From assembly GCA_026826555.1 (NCBI GenBank), contig JAKSZT010054396.1, forward strand, positions 12,870,107-12,934,106: DNA of 64,000 nt, written 5' to 3'. The position numbers and the translations under genes were made by a program. Positions 24,101 to 36,756 of this stretch are shown piece by piece. How positions within the stretch are numbered: position 1 is the first letter of the stretch; every line of letters starts with the position of its first letter. The stretch is from Tolypeutes matacus. Lineage: Eukaryota > Chordata > Mammalia > Cingulata > Chlamyphoridae. Under the pieces are notes generated by a model. That model made no database searches and was not told the origin of the DNA. It was given only the letters and a program-made list of their open reading frames with translations.

Positions 24101-24596
24101 TATAGGTTACCAGGGGCTGGGTTGGGGGTAGGGAAAAGGGAGTTAATGCTTAATTTGTACAGAATTTCTATTTGGGTTGATTGCAAAGTTTTGAAAATGA
24201 ATGGTGGTGATGTTAGCACAACATTGTGAGTGTAATTAACAGCACTGAAATATATGTGTATGTGTATGTGTGAATGTTGTTAAAAGGGGAAATTTAAGGT
24301 CGGACATATGTTACTAGAAAAAAAATTAAAAAATAAAACATGACTGCACCACTTTTATAAATGATGGACTATACAGTTAATAGTAAAATTATTAAAATAT
24401 TCTTTGATGAATTGTAACAAATGTATTACACTAATGCAAGGTGTTAATAATAGGGGGTATATGGGAACACTGTATTTTTTACATGCTTTTTCTATAAACC
24501 TACAACTTCTCTAATTAAAAACAATTTTTAATGTATATATTAGCTACTGAAAAAAAAAGGAAACCACATGGTGGTTGAACACTTTAAAAGGGTGAA

Positions 24597-25045
24597 CAAC
24601 TTTTTTTCATTAAAAAATCTTATTGAAGTATATCATTCGTATATGAACATACATAAATAATAAATGGAGAGTAAAAGTTGTGAACTTATAAAACAAACAT
24701 GCGTATCATCATACAGGGCTCCCATACATCACCCCACCATCAACACAGTGCTTGTTGTGAAACATTTGTTACAAACTATGGAACAGCATCATCAAAATAT
24801 TACTACTAACTATAGCCCATATCTTACATTTGGTATACTTTTCCTCCAACTCACCTGGTTATTAATACTCTGTATTAGAATTATTATTTTTTATAGTTCA
24901 TTAGAGAACATTCTCATATTTGTTCTGTTAACCACAGTCCATCTACCACCATAGAATTCACTGTATTATATAGTCCTATGCTTTATACGATCCATGTGTA
25001 CACTCAGTGGGTCTCATTTTCATCACAGGGTTGTGCTGTCATCAT
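24597..25045 (-). mobile_element. L1 3' end, reverse insertion with 11-bp target duplication
   Basis: The flanking direct repeat aaaagggtgaa sits at 24586-24596 and 25046-25056. The insert starts with a T-rich run and the complement of an L1 3' end ('ttattgaagtatatcatt', 'gaacatacat'). The sequence split by it is the 3' end of an older + strand L1 ('ggtgaatttcatggtatgc', 'caataaagc', to about 25100). Confidence 0.85.
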
Positions 25046-25099
25046 AAAAGGGTGAATTTCATGGTATGCAAATTATCTCTCAATAAAGCTATTATTTAA

Positions 25100-25640
25100 A
25101 AATGGGTACCACACTAGTGAAGAGCACTGCTCTGGTCCCCTAGTCTCTGGGTTATAATCCTGGCTCTGACATTTACTAGCCTTGTTCCCTTGGACAACTT
25201 ATTTGACATATTTGTACATTGATTTTTTTTCACCAACAAAATGAAGATAACAACATCTCCTTCTAGGGTTATTCTGAAGGTTAAATAAATTAATAGTCGC
25301 CAAACACTAAGAACATTATCTGGTACCCAAAAGAGGTGAGCTATTATTACTACTGGGAATTCCAGGAAGGAACAGGATCCAAATTGAGAGAACCCCCAAT
25401 GGTGGCAAAGTTCAAAGCCCCTTGTGCTTTATTTCTTACTACATGGGAACTTTTCTTCTGGGGCTCTGTTCAAAAATTTTGAAGGCATTATGTTTGTTTT
25501 ACATTGCTTTTTGAAGAAAGCTCTTTTGTGATAGAAATTGACCATGCCATGATCATCTCTAACCCAACAATTTTATGAAATTGTAGAAACAAACGTATAT
25601 GTTCATATTTATTTTTTAATTTAGAACATAAAGCAAATTT
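25100..25640. other. IQCH intron with MIR
   Basis: A MIR (+) lies at about 25105-25350 ('tataatcctggctctgacat', 'aacatctccttctagggtt'). The remainder is unique. Confidence 0.55.
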
Positions 25641-25659
25641 CCTACCTTTATTCTTAAAA

Positions 25660-25925
25660 AATTTTATAACAGCTTTATTGACATAATAATTCACATGCCA
25701 TAAAATTCACCTTTTAAATTTTACAATTCAGTGTATTTTAGTATAATCAGAGTTGTACACCAACCTGCTTCTTGATAATTTTAGAACATTTTCATCATAC
25801 CCAAAAAGAAACTTCAGACCCACTAGGAGCTATTCTCCATTCCCCCCTCCTCCCAGGATGGCAACTACTAATCCACTTTCTGCTTCTACGGATTTCTCTA
25901 TTCCTTCCACAGATTTCTCTATTCC
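25660..25925 (-). mobile_element. Old L1 3' UTR fragment abutting an IQCH splice donor
   Basis: Reverse-strand L1M-type sequence: 'cataaaattcacctttt', 'ttttagaacattttcatca', 'aaagaaacttcagaccca', 'ggatggcaactactaatcc'. It runs to a ~21-bp tandem duplication ('gatttctctattcc' twice, about 25889-25925), a few bases from the exon 4 donor at 25928. Confidence 0.7.
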
Positions 25926-25928
25926 TAC

Positions 25929-26046
25929 CTTTACTCTTGGAAAGGAATGTGGAAACGAACTCTTCTGCCTTTGGGGTTGCCAAAGTTTATCTCCAGATTG
26001 TAGAGGGAAAATAAATGATTTCTGATCAATTACATTTGGAAGTAAC
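25929..26046 (-). CDS. IQCH: IQCH exon 4 (coding, 118 nt)
   Basis: On the - strand an acceptor (tttctttttacttag) ends at 26047 and the donor gtagga starts at 25928. The first base G completes the Trp codon split by the previous exon (TG|G). The next 39 codons read [20 protein letters not shown] and on to FPHSFPRVK, ending in phase 0. The peptide matches my recollection of the IQCH N-terminal region ([21 protein letters not shown]). The exact phase fit with exon 3, 23 kb away, is strong independent support. Reading past the donor gives [14 protein letters not shown], an artefact of the duplicated L1 sequence. Confidence 0.88.
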
Positions 26047-26875
26047 CTAAGTAAAAAGAAATAAAATTTAAAATACAAATTTGCTATTCTTAAAGTCTTC
26101 TCAAATTGTAATTTTAAAACAGTGCTTCTTAGTTAAGATTATGCTTTATAGGAAATATTCTATTGGTAATTATATAAATTAGGCCAATCTTCAGCATTTT
26201 TGCCACTATAAAACTACAGTTATTTTATTAAGCATAAGAACTTCCAAGTCTGATAAGATCATTATAGCATGAATATAAAGCTCTATCTCTGGCTGAATTT
26301 ATATGACTAACAATTGACAGAATTACTGCACTGTAAGAAAATTTCTTGGTAAAGAATAATATATAATGCTGCATTTGGTTTAATAAAATCAAATCACAGG
26401 ATTTGATTTTAATGTTAAGTATATTCAAAATAATGGTCCCTAGGCAATTCGTACTTAGATTATTTAAACCTTTTCTAATTTATATAATTGCAAAGACTTC
26501 AGGATCAAAGGTAGTTAAAGGTCTTCCTTATTGGCAGTGGCCAGTTTCATGGGGCAGAGCAATGTAAAACCAAATAAAGTTGCAAGAATGTGTATAGGTA
26601 TACAATAATGTGTCTAAAAATCTAATTTGGAAGCAGGTTCCAGCTCTTTAAAATGCTCTACAGAATTATGATTAATAAAACTCAACCACCAATAACTCAG
26701 TCCCTTGATTTTACTATGATGCCCACTATAGTAAAATTATCATTAAAAAGCAACTTATCACAACCTGTTGACTTGTGTGCATTTCCTGCATTATCATATG
26801 TACAACATGCGTGCGTATTCCATATCATCCTATGTCTAATATTCTGGTTTAGCTTCTCCTGAATTATGGCTATTT
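26047..26875. other. IQCH intron, unique AT-rich
   Basis: No repeat or exon recognised apart from the acceptor tract of exon 4 at its left edge. Confidence 0.45.
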
Positions 26876-26885
26876 TCATCTTTCT

Positions 26886-27629
26886 TTTTAAAAATTTTTT
26901 AAAAGATACTTAGATTCCGTAAATGTTATACAAAAATTATAGGGATTCCCATATGCCCCACCTCCCACACCTCCCACACCCTCCCACATAACATCCTTCA
27001 TTAGTGTGGCACATCACCTGCAATGGATATACACATCCTGGGGCTTTGCCACTAAACATGGACCATAGTTCACATTGTAGACCACACTCTCTCCCACACA
27101 GTTCTGCATGTTATATGATGATGTAAAATGGCCTATATCTGTCATTGCAATGTCACTCAGGATAATTCCCAAGTCCCGAAAAAGCCCCTGTATTACAATT
27201 GCTTTTCCCTCTCCCTGTCCCCAAAGCATCCAGTGGCCACTGGCTCCACTTTAATGTTGTAATTTCTTCCATTACTTGAATCACAATATGTCTATAACAG
27301 AATACCAGTTAGTATTCTGTCCACTCTAGTCCACAGCTCTTCCCCCCATCCTGAGGAGTCTGGGATGGTTATGTCCACTCCACCTCCAAGTGAGAGGGGG
27401 CTTGTATCCCATGGATAAGATGGATGGGATTATCCTGCCTGCAGCTGCATTCTCTCTCCATTCCCTGGGATGGCCGTTGTCCATCATCATCTCCCTGCCA
27501 GGTGTCCTGGGTGAGACCATTGAGCTGTAGAGTAGGAGTTGCAGCTGCACTGAAATTCTGGGCCCAGCTGGCACATGGGCAGGCCAAAGACTCCAGTCTC
27601 TGGAAGTATACTTACAAACTCCAGCACCA
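26886..27629 (-). mobile_element. L1-like 3' end, reverse insertion with 10-bp target duplication
   Basis: The direct repeat tcatctttct lies at 26876-26885 and 27630-27639. The T/A-rich left end is the complement of a poly(A) tail. The body ('agggattcccatatgcccc', 'tgcaatggatatacacatcc', 'gtccactctagtccacag') resembles L1 3' UTR in reverse. Subfamily unknown. The + and - open frames at 27326-27660 lie within this repeat. Confidence 0.7.
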
Positions 27630-27639
27630 TCATCTTTCT

Positions 27640-28850
27640 AACTATCAACTAGTTTGCTAGTTAACTAGCTAACTTTTAATAATCTTTTGATTATGATTAT
27701 AAAGGTACTGTATTTATTCTGTAAACAATTTAGGAAATAGAAAATTCTGAAGAAAAACATCATCTCTAATCCCACCACTCACATTATGCAAAGTTTAAAT
27801 AGTGATTTGGATATTAATAAAGCATACTTTATGCAAAAAGCGTGAATTTCCCATAATTAAAATATTGACCAAAAAAACACTTAAAGCTAGCAGACTGAGA
27901 AATTTGCAAACATTTTTTCTAATGCTATTGCCCACATGGTGACACCCCTTCAGCTGGAAAATAGAAATACCAGCCAGCCTTTTTCAGGACAAACCATATA
28001 GTATGTACCTTTTGAACTATATGAAATATACAGATTATGTAAATCTTTCACATAAGATGCAACTGTCCAGTGTGTACCAGTGGCCTTGGGTTCATGTGTT
28101 TGTGTGTGTATGTGTATGAGTGTGTAGGGAGAGTATGTGGGTGTGTACGTGCATGTATGTGTGTGAGAAAGGGATAGCGAATGTGTGTGTGTGTGTGTTT
28201 ACACAGACATATATATACTATCCTTCTGGAAACCCTTAGTAAAATACAAATTCTAGGCATTTAATAATTTTTCCTCAACTCTTTTGGGGAACAGATAGTA
28301 TCTTGAAAAATCTGATACCATGGAAATCATACATATTGTAGAAAAACATATAATGTTTTCAAAATCCTGTGAAATTTTCCCTTGTCCAGAAATTGAGGCT
28401 TGCAATTTAATATTTATATTGGAATATTTAGAAGAGACTATAGAGGGACTTGACCACCACTGAACCTATCACAAATGAGATAATAGAATAATGACCAAAT
28501 GTCACCATGGCCCATATCCTTGCTTCCCCAAATGAAGTAACAAAAGGGGTGAAAGCATCATATGAAACTGCCACCTGGTCCTTCTCACAGAGCTTGGCTG
28601 TGAGTTGTTAGTAAAGCCCTCAGGAAAAGTAAGCCATGATAGCTTAGCAGTTCTGGATTGCTTGAAAACAATCCTAACTTTAGCTAGTGCCTGGAAATTG
28701 TGGGTACTATAGGACTTTTACTTAGCATTATTTACAAAAAAGGAAATAAAAGGACAGTAAAAACAAACAAGCAAAAACATAATCACTTTTGTGATAATCA
28801 TTTTCTTGTTTATCCTTCCCTAGAAAAAAATAGTTTTATCTATTAATTTT
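27640..28850. other. IQCH intron with (TG)n tract
   Basis: 27690-27790 resembles an old repeat also seen at 61020-61180 ('atctctaatcccaccact'). An imperfect TG/TATG tract lies at 28095-28200. The rest looks unique. Confidence 0.5.
28095..28200. repeat. Imperfect (TG)n microsatellite
   Basis: Runs of tg with interspersed ta, ga and gg units, ending in a pure (TG)9 stretch. The - strand open frame here is a by-product. Confidence 0.85.
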
Positions 28851-28859
28851 CAATTCTGT

Positions 28860-29560
28860 ATGAATTTTTAAATGTGAGAAATGTGTATTTTTCATATCTT
28901 ATATCTTCACTCAGCATTACATTCCTGTGATTCATCCATGTTACTGTGTGAAGTTTGTTCAGATTCACTGCCGTATATATGCTAACATATTATATGGATA
29001 AACCATGATTTATTTATCCATTCTACACAAGATGGACATTTGAGTTAGTTCCCATTTTTTGTTATTACAAACAATGCTACCATAAACATTCTGCAGTCAC
29101 GTTCTGGTGCACATGTGCATGAGTTTCTCTAGAGCTATCCAACACAGTAGCCACTGCCACATGTGGCTATTTAAATTTACATTTAAATTAATTAAAATTA
29201 AATAAAATTAACTCAGTTTTCAGTCACACTAGCCACATTTCAAGGGCTTAATAGCCATATGTGGCTAGTGGCTACTGTATTGGATGGTACAGTTGTAGAA
29301 CATTTCTATCACTGCACAAAGATCTATTGGACAGTGTTGCTCTAAGGAAGACACCTGTAAGTGGAATTGTTGGGTCAAAGAGTGCATGCAGCTTTAATTT
29401 CACTATATAATAATGAACACCTTTTCAAAATGGGTATTCCAGTTTACACTCCCACCAGCTATAAGTGAAAGTTCCCAATACACCAAATCTCTCTGACATT
29501 TTGTATTGTCAAATTGTTTAATCTTTTTCAATCAGGTGGGTATATAATTTTTGGTTTCTT
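28860..29560 (-). mobile_element. Old L1 3' UTR, reverse, split by a DNA transposon
   Basis: 'gattcatccatgtt', 'tttatccattctac', 'gatggacatttgagttagtt', then, after the nested element, 'gtggaattgttgggtcaaag' and 'acactcccaccagc'. This is the usual reverse L1 3' UTR order. Confidence 0.8.
29135..29339 (+). mobile_element. hAT-type non-autonomous DNA transposon (MER-like)
   Basis: 'tagccactgccacatgtggc' and 'ccatatgtggctagtggctac' form inverted arms around an AT-rich centre. The 8-bp flanks ctctagag (29127-29134) and ctctaagg (29340-29347) are near-identical, as expected for hAT elements. Confidence 0.75.
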
Positions 29561-32500
29561 TTTTGGCTTATAACTTTGGGCCAAACCCTGGAATGTTTAA
29601 GAAGTAAATTTTTATTCTACCTCCCACTTATATACTTTTCAAAATATATATTTGATCATTTCAATTCTTAACACACTTTATTTTTCCAGTATGAATGCAT
29701 AGTATCACAGAGAGTAATCATAAAGTCATTGTGCCATTTCTTCATATAAAAATTTTAATAACATAAACTATAGGTAGGCAGTACAGCTTAATGGTTAAGA
29801 GTACTGGATTTGAATATCAGCTCCACCATTTATTAGCTATTCAACCTTGGGGAAGTCACTTAATTTTTAAAATCTGCAATAAATGTTGACTTTTATTAAA
29901 TGTCTCTTCATCACTGATCGAAACAATTATATGTTTTTTTCTCTTTGAACTTTTAATATGTGAATTATATTACGAGATTTCTCATAGTGGGCCATGTTGC
30001 ATTTATTGGTCTTTGTGCATTATTCTATTAATGTGCTGTTGGATTCTCTTTGCTAATATACATGATTTCAACAGTAGAATTAAAAGTGGAATTGATCTGT
30101 AGTTATATTGGGTGCTTTCTTTGTCAGGTCTGAATATCAATTATTCAACAAATTCTTGTTGAGCAGCTGGCTATGTACCAAGCAATGTGCTAGATACTGA
30201 GTAGGGAATGATAAAAATCACATAATCAATCAAAATAAAGCAAAAACAGTTAAGATGACTACCTTCATGGAAGTTACAATTTATTAGAGGATACAAACTT
30301 TAAACAAATGAACTCACAAGTAAATTTATCATTATATAGTATAACAAGTTACTAAGAAGTCCTGAGTACTTTAAGAGATTAGGGGAGAAGCATAATTTAG
30401 ATCGGGGTAGCCAGAGAGTGTATCTCTGGGGAAGTGACATTAAAGGCTAAGAACAATGAGAGAAAGTAGGGAGTAATAACCAACAACGTGAAGCAAGAGG
30501 TGAACACAGGGTTAAGAACAGCAGAAGCATTTCTGTCCTGTATTTGGGAAAGGGATTTCATTTTGATGTTCTCTTTATGACTTTTGGAAATAAAGTGAAA
30601 TCCATTATTTGGAGGTAGGTAATCTGATGAATGCTCTGCAGAAAGAGCCTTACCCATAAACATTATCTAGTTTGTCCCCTCCTTGTGATAAAAAAAAAAA
30701 AATTGTCATAGCCACAAAGGATTTGTTGTTCTTTAGAAAGTTGACTTGTCTGTGCCAAAGTACATAGGTTTTTCTCAACCACGGGATACAGCATAGGTTT
30801 CACATTAAGGAAACTGCTTAAAGGAGCTCAGATTTTCACAAGTTGTGTGTTCATTTTAAGAAAAACTCTTATGAATCAGGTGTGGAGTATAAAGTGTTCA
30901 AATTTCCAGTGGTACCTAAGGGAGGCTTTTCACACAGCTGTACATGGCCTCACCATAGGAGAATTTCACTGTGCTTTGCTTGAAAATGTATTCTCTTTTT
31001 TTTCCTCTTCATTTTAAAGATATAGATTTGGAGTTTAAATAAAACCTTGTCCAAATCAACCCCAACCAAACACTTCGTCCTTTGTTTAGGACCTAGACCC
31101 TAGGAATCTTATAACTTGTACACACATTTCTACTTTGATAAAATAAGTTATAGGTGGAACAGTAACAATCTGAAAATATAATTTAATATCAAATTTTAAA
31201 AACACAAACAATAATTATGCACAATCTATTATTTTTATAACCACAATAATTTTTTTTCTCATTCATGTCACAGTCCAGTAAGGACCTCTTTCTGGTAGCA
31301 ATGCCACAGGGGAGCTACTTCCTTCCAATGTCACCACATACACACTGGAGGATTTCACAGGAAGTTTTTAACGTGCAGGCTGGAGGTGGCTTACATTACT
31401 TCCACCCCACATCATAGGCTAGAAGGCAGTCATGAGATACCCAAACTAACTTCAAGGAAAGCTGGGAAATACAACCTTCCCAAGTGCCCAGGATGAGGAA
31501 ATGGGGAGGTGAACACATAACTGCCCCTGTGACAGTGCTCAAACATGCTGTGCCACTTTCTGCCCTATGTCTTGCCTGTGCTCATGCTTATTGTTCAAAT
31601 TCCGAGATAAAATTTACTTATAGTGAAGTGCAAAGATCTTAAGAGTACAATTTGATGAGATATAGAGCATTTTCTTCTCCCTCAGAAAATTCTCTCATGA
31701 TCCCTTCTAGTCAATCCCCACCTCCATAAGCAACCACTGTTTAGATTTCTATCACAATACTTTATCTTTTTATTTTATGCTTTCTAAGAAAAGTTATTTT
31801 TTTTGTTTGTTTTAAAAATCTCAAATGCAAAATAATTGGGGGAAGAGTTAGCATCTAGACATCTCTCTCCTAGATTACCAAGTGTCAACATTTTACTACC
31901 TGTTTTTCATCTCTCTCTGTGACTAGGATATAGTCATATATATATATATGACTGGGATTTGTGTACTGCATTGTAACAACCCAGAATAGATTATATCCAT
32001 GGTGCGTCAGTAAATGAATGAAAATGTACCTTTTAATCTACATTAACCATTCAACAGAAACTATTTTTTCCCCTCTCATTTCTTCTCACTGTCATTTATT
32101 TGCTTTGTTCTAGTTTTTCCCCCCCTCAAATACCAGTACCCTAGAGTATAAAATGAAGGTTTCTGTACAGTTCTGATAGTACTGGTAGAGATGGTAGTCA
32201 CCCTCCTAGTGTCAATAGCAAAACATGGTTAAGAATAGTGTGAGCAGATATCACAAGCAATAAAATCCATGAAAGCCAACAATGAAAGAACCACACTTTG
32301 ATGTAGAAGAATCATTGCTAGAGTGGGGATAATAGTATACCACCCTACTTCACAAACCTATTTTGAAAGCAACACAAAAGCACTTTGAACTCTTTGGAGA
32401 AAACATTCCACTTTTGGTAATGCTATTATCATTGTTTTCTGAGTGACTGCTGGGAAAATCTGGCTTTTGTGGTCATCCATTATTATCAGTCTGTGTACCT

Positions 32501-32620
32501 ACTGGGTTTTTATCTTAACTAGACAAAACTACCAGGTTTTCACTTGTGCAATACTTGCTAAAAGGAAATCACCTTCTGTGAAAATCAGGTTTACTTGTTT
32601 TCAGGCAGCTACAGTGTAGG
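29561..32620. other. IQCH intron with old MIR, L1 and L2 relics
   Basis: A MIR (+) lies at 29770-29875 ('ctccaccatttattagctat'). Reverse L1 ORF2 lies at about 29925-30140 ('atgtgctgttggattc'). An old repeat with MIR/L2 features lies at 30140-30480. A reverse L1 3' UTR relic lies at about 31600-31770. A short (TA)n sits at 31940-31950. No exon recognised on either strand. Confidence 0.5.
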
Positions 32621-32624
32621 AGAG

Positions 32625-32800
32625 GATTATTAGTTTGCAGACATTCGAACTGGACTGGAGTCTGGGCTTCACCACTGACGGCCTGTGTAACCTGAGACTG
32701 GTTTGCTTAACCTCTCTGAGCCTCAGTGACCATATCTATAAAAGGAAGAGGGTAAAAATCTACCTCAAAAGGTTAAAAAAAAATTTTTTTTTACATTTGC
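32625..32800 (+). mobile_element. MIR
   Basis: 'tctgggcttcaccactgac', 'cctgtgtaacctgagact', 'aacctctctgagcctcagt' are the core of a mammalian MIR. Confidence 0.8.
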
Positions 32801-32914
32801 AAGCTAAGAGTTATGAAAATATTGATGATCATGATTATGACAATGAATATGATGACCATTGTATATCTGTTTTCCTATTTACATAAAATAAGGAAAACAC
32901 AAAATAAGAAATAA

Positions 32915-33529
32915 ATAGCATGGGTGTGCCACCAGGCCCCACGTGTGGGTGAGCCGCCAGGCCCCGCGAGCAGGTGAGCCGCCAGACCCCACAAGCCACA
33001 CAGCAAGATGGTGACATAACAGGAGAGTGACACAAGGGAGAGCCAAGATGAGATGCACTGAAAAACCAGGAACTAAGGTGGCGCAGGCAGTAGGATGCCT
33101 CTCTTCCACATTGGAGGTTCCGAGGATCAAAACCCAGTGAAGACAGGAGGAGGAGGATGAGAAGAGAGGGCAGGAAATGGACACAGAGAGTTGCCCAGTG
33201 AATGGACACAGAAACAGCAAAAACGGGGGGCGGGGGGGTGTAAAAATGGATAGAAGTAAATAAATAAATAAATCCTTTTAAAAAATGTATAGGGGAAGAA
33301 GATACGGGCTATAGTTAGTAGTTATACTTTGACGATGCTCTTTCATAATTTGTTAACAGATGCTTCACAACAATGCAGGGTGTTTATGGAGGGAGATGTG
33401 TGGGAGCCCTGCATGATGTTATACATGTTTGTTTTGTAAGTTCACGATGTTTACTGAACACTTATAGTTTATGTATGTTCATGTAAGAATGATATACTTC
33501 AATAAATTGTTTAAAATTTTTAAAAAAGA
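32915..33529 (+). mobile_element. Composite retroposon: DAS SINE plus L1-type 3' tail (copy 2, 5'-truncated)
   Basis: It begins inside the GC-rich repeat part of a DAS element (three 'gtgagccgccaggcccc'-like units), continues through the second SINE half and A-rich tail (to about 33284), then an L1 3'-UTR-like tail: 'gctatagttagtagtta', 'gatgctctttcataatttg', 'cacaacaatgcagggtg', 'gatatacttcaataaa'. The same tail follows the SINE at 55612-55850. The direct repeat aagaaataa flanks it (32906-32914, 33530-33538). Confidence 0.8.
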
Positions 33530-33945
33530 AAGAAATAATAAGAAACTGCTCTGTACTATTATTTAATATGCAGATTGTCACTGGAGCCCTCACATGGTCA
33601 TGCCACCCACAGTTCTGGAGACATCTTCAGAGTGGAAGCTCCATACCAAAAGGGGTGAACAGTGGGGCCAGAACTGGTACCTTTGCTTTCAAAACATTAG
33701 AACATACTACAGTTTACTTGTGCATGAGAAAGTGGTTTATGGATTATATTATTTAGTTTTAACTAAATTAAGCCTGAAAAAATCGACAGTGTCTTAAAGA
33801 GGCTCCTTCAAAAATACTCAGTGCATTTTGAAATAATGATGACAAGTATAAGTGAACAACAGGAAAAAGGCAGGGCTTACACTTTTACCACTAGCATGAG
33901 CACTTCATCATTTACATTAGAAAGTAAATATGAAGATCTAGCCCC
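33530..33945. other. IQCH intron, nothing recognised
   Basis: Unique-looking sequence. The two overlapping + frames at 33568-33797 have no splice context. Confidence 0.4.
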
Positions 33946-36350
33946 TGGTAGAGAAAGTTGGCAGTATAAGATGCTCCAGGGTGCCATACCCACATAGGAT
34001 CTTCAAACAACTAGCAAAAACTAGCAGAGCCATCTTTCTCAAAACTCTGGAAATACAGTTAAAGGGCTGCAGTAACTGGGCTAGTGCCAAATCAAGAAAA
34101 CACAGCTTTAAAAACAAATAGAAGGGAAAGCGGATGTGACGCAAGTGATTGAATTAGCACTTACCACATGGGAGGTCCTGGTTCGGTTCCCAGTGCCTCC
34201 TAAAGAAGACGAGCAAGACAGCGAGCTAATGCAATGGGCTGGCATGGTAAGCTGACGCAACAAGAGACACATGGAGGAAAACATAATGAGAGACACAACA
34301 AAGCAGGGAGTGGAGGTGGCTCAGCGATTAGGCACTTCCCTTCCATATGGGAGGTCCCAGGTTCAATTCCCGGTGCCTCCTAAAAAAGCAAGACCAGCAC
34401 ACAACAAACAGACACAGCAAATGCAAACAATGAGGGGGTAGGGAGAAATAAATAAATAAAATAAATCTTTAAAAAAACCAAAACAGTAGAAGCTCATGGC
34501 ATCCTGGAAGGCTTCTTCCCCACCCTCTCCCTGATGCAGTATGGAGCCAGCCTGTGCTCTCATTGTGGGCCCCTGGCTTGGTTCCAGAGGGATCAGAGTA
34601 ACCCATACTGGGGTGCCAGTATGTTTCTGCCAGTCTAATGGTAGGCAGCCTGAAAGATTGAATAAGAAAATTTGTGTCTGGCTCGCCCTCACAAGAACTT
34701 GCCTGGCAGGCAAAAGCAGCTTGCAGATGCTAAAGCAGTGTAAGAAACAATTAGGTCAAATCAGACAGGGATAGGATTACCTGCTTTAAGAAATACAATA
34801 GCAATCTCTGGGAGGGGGGTGTCTATTTCATAGGGAATAAAGGGGGCATCGGAATTCCTATAAAGGGAGGAATTCCTAAGACCACAAATGAGCATATCCC
34901 AGGAAAAGACACAGACTCAGAAAAGACAGAGAGGACCCTACCTAGACTTCACTTTCTCCTCAGGCTGATCTTCTTGATAGGAGGGCTAACCTCTGAAGTA
35001 GAGCCCAGCCAATGCAGATCCCATTTGCAAAGACTGTGAAAGGTGTTTTTATACTTTGGTTTCTTTGTTGTAGTTAGTTCCTGACACTCAAGGAAATCTC
35101 TATCATATCACTAGCTGGATAAAACTTAAGGAATAGAGAGCTCAGGGACTAAATCTCAGAGTTCATGATTTAAAATATTAAAATGTACAGTGTACAACAA
35201 AAAATTATAAGACAAAGATAGGAAATGATGACCCATCCAAAAGAATAAGGTAAAAATCCAGAAGCCATCAATGAAGAACACCAGACTTTGGACACGCCAG
35301 ACAAAGCAATCTTTGATAAATCACTCTGATCATCAATATGCTCAAGGAGATAAAAAGGAAACACGGAGAAAGAACTAAAGGGTATCAGGAAAATGATGAA
35401 TGGACAACATGAGAACTTCAATAAAGAGATAGTAACTTTAAAAAGGAACCCTGCAGAAATAATAATATTTCTGAATATTATTTTAACAGCATTGATTAAA
35501 GCTGGCAGAAGAAAGAATCTGTGAACTCAAAGACAAGATAATTGAAATGACTCAGACTGAGGAGCAGAAAGATAAAAGGATGTAAAAAATGCACAGAGCC
35601 TAAGGACCTGTAGGATACTACCAAGCATACCACTATATGCATTATGGGAGTCCTAGAAGGATAAATAAGAGAGAAAGGGGCAGAGAAAATATTCAAAGAA
35701 ATAATGGCAGAAAACTTCTCAAATTTGTATGATCTCACTAATATGAACTAAATATAAGGAAGAAACTCATGGAGCTAGTTTGCCACCAGATGTCAGAATG
35801 AGGATAGAGAATGGAGAGCCAAGGCTTAATTTGTACAGAATTTGTAATAAGGTTGATTGTAAATGTTTGAAAATGGATAGAGATGATGAGAGCAGATTAT
35901 AATGAGTATATTTAATAGGGCTAATATATGGGTATGATAGTGGTTGAGGGAAAGTTTGGGGTTGTGTACGTCACTAGAAGAAAAGCTAAAGTATGAAACA
36001 TAGGACTATATTGCATATTGAACCCTTGTGGACAATGAGTGTGGTTAATAGTACAAATATAAGAATTTTTTCCCATGAATCAGAACAAATGTATGTTAAT
36101 GCTGTAAGATGTTAGTAATAATGTAGCATTTGGGCAAAAATATGCCTAAAGCCAAACTATGGACTGTAGGGAATAGGAATATATTAATGTTTTTCTATCA
36201 ATTGTGAAAAAAAAGAACTATGCTAAGTGAAAGAAACCAGACACAAAGTAATATATATTGTTTGACTTCATTTATACAAAATATAAATATAAATAAATTT
36301 ATAGAGATGGAGTTAGATTAGCAGTTATGTATGGCAGGGGAAGGATAGAG
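33946..36350 (+). mobile_element. HAL1/L1-type element, degraded, SINE-interrupted
   Basis: 5' UTR-like sequence (33946-34123, resumed 34490-34960) is followed by ORF1-type sequence at 35190-35730 ('gggtatcaggaaaatgatga', 'gaatctgtgaactcaaagac', 'gcagagaaaatattcaaag'). Around 35728 it jumps directly to 3' UTR sequence ('tatgatctcactaatatgaac', '...ggatagagatgatg'). ORF1 joined to 3' UTR without ORF2 is the layout of half-L1 (HAL1) elements, although deletion of a full L1 would look the same. Confidence 0.6.
34124..34478 (+). mobile_element. DAS-type SINE, dimeric
   Basis: The first head has 'gcggatgtgacgcaagtg' and 'ctggttcggttccc'. The second has 'ggaggtggctcagcgatt' and 'caggttcaattccc'. 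An AAATAAATAAAATAAATCTT tail follows. Imperfect flanking repeats 'aaaacaaatagaag' / 'aaaacagtagaag'. Confidence 0.88.
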
Positions 36351-36756
36351 GGGAAAAAAGAGAGAGAAAGGAGCAGAGAGAATATTCAAAGAAATAATGG
36401 CAGAAAACTTCCAAAATTTAATGAAGACATGAATATAAGCATTCAAGAAGAACAATGAACTCCAAACAGGATTAACTCAAAGAGAACCAGGCCCAGAAAC
36501 ATACTAGCAGAAAAACTGTTGAATGCCAAGGACAAGGAAAGAGTTCTAAAAGTTGCAAGAGAAAAGCAATCTGTTATCTACAGAAGAACCCTGATAAGAT
36601 GAAATGCAAAAAAAAAAAAAAAAAAAAGGAAAGAAAAGAAAAGAAAGAAACCCAGGATTAAATGCTGATTTCTTATCAGAAATCATGGAGGCAAGAAGGC
36701 AGAAAGATTTCTTTCTATGAAAGAAAATAATTGCCAGCCAAGAATTTTATATATGG

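Larger units (their letters stand above)
19176..24560 (+). mobile_element. LINE-1 copy B, 5'-truncated
   Basis: It begins inside ORF1 ('ggggatgaaaggcacaac', compare 7056 in copy A) and runs through the ORF1 end, the spacer with 'ccttatggtaaccac', a shortened ORF2 start, and reverse transcriptase with [12 protein letters not shown] at about 22298-22335. It continues with the C-terminal region and 3' UTR, ending near 'ctctaattaaaaac' (24512). The endonuclease part is largely missing between about 20340 and 20345. Three SINEs interrupt it at 20482-21130. Many stops. Confidence 0.85.
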
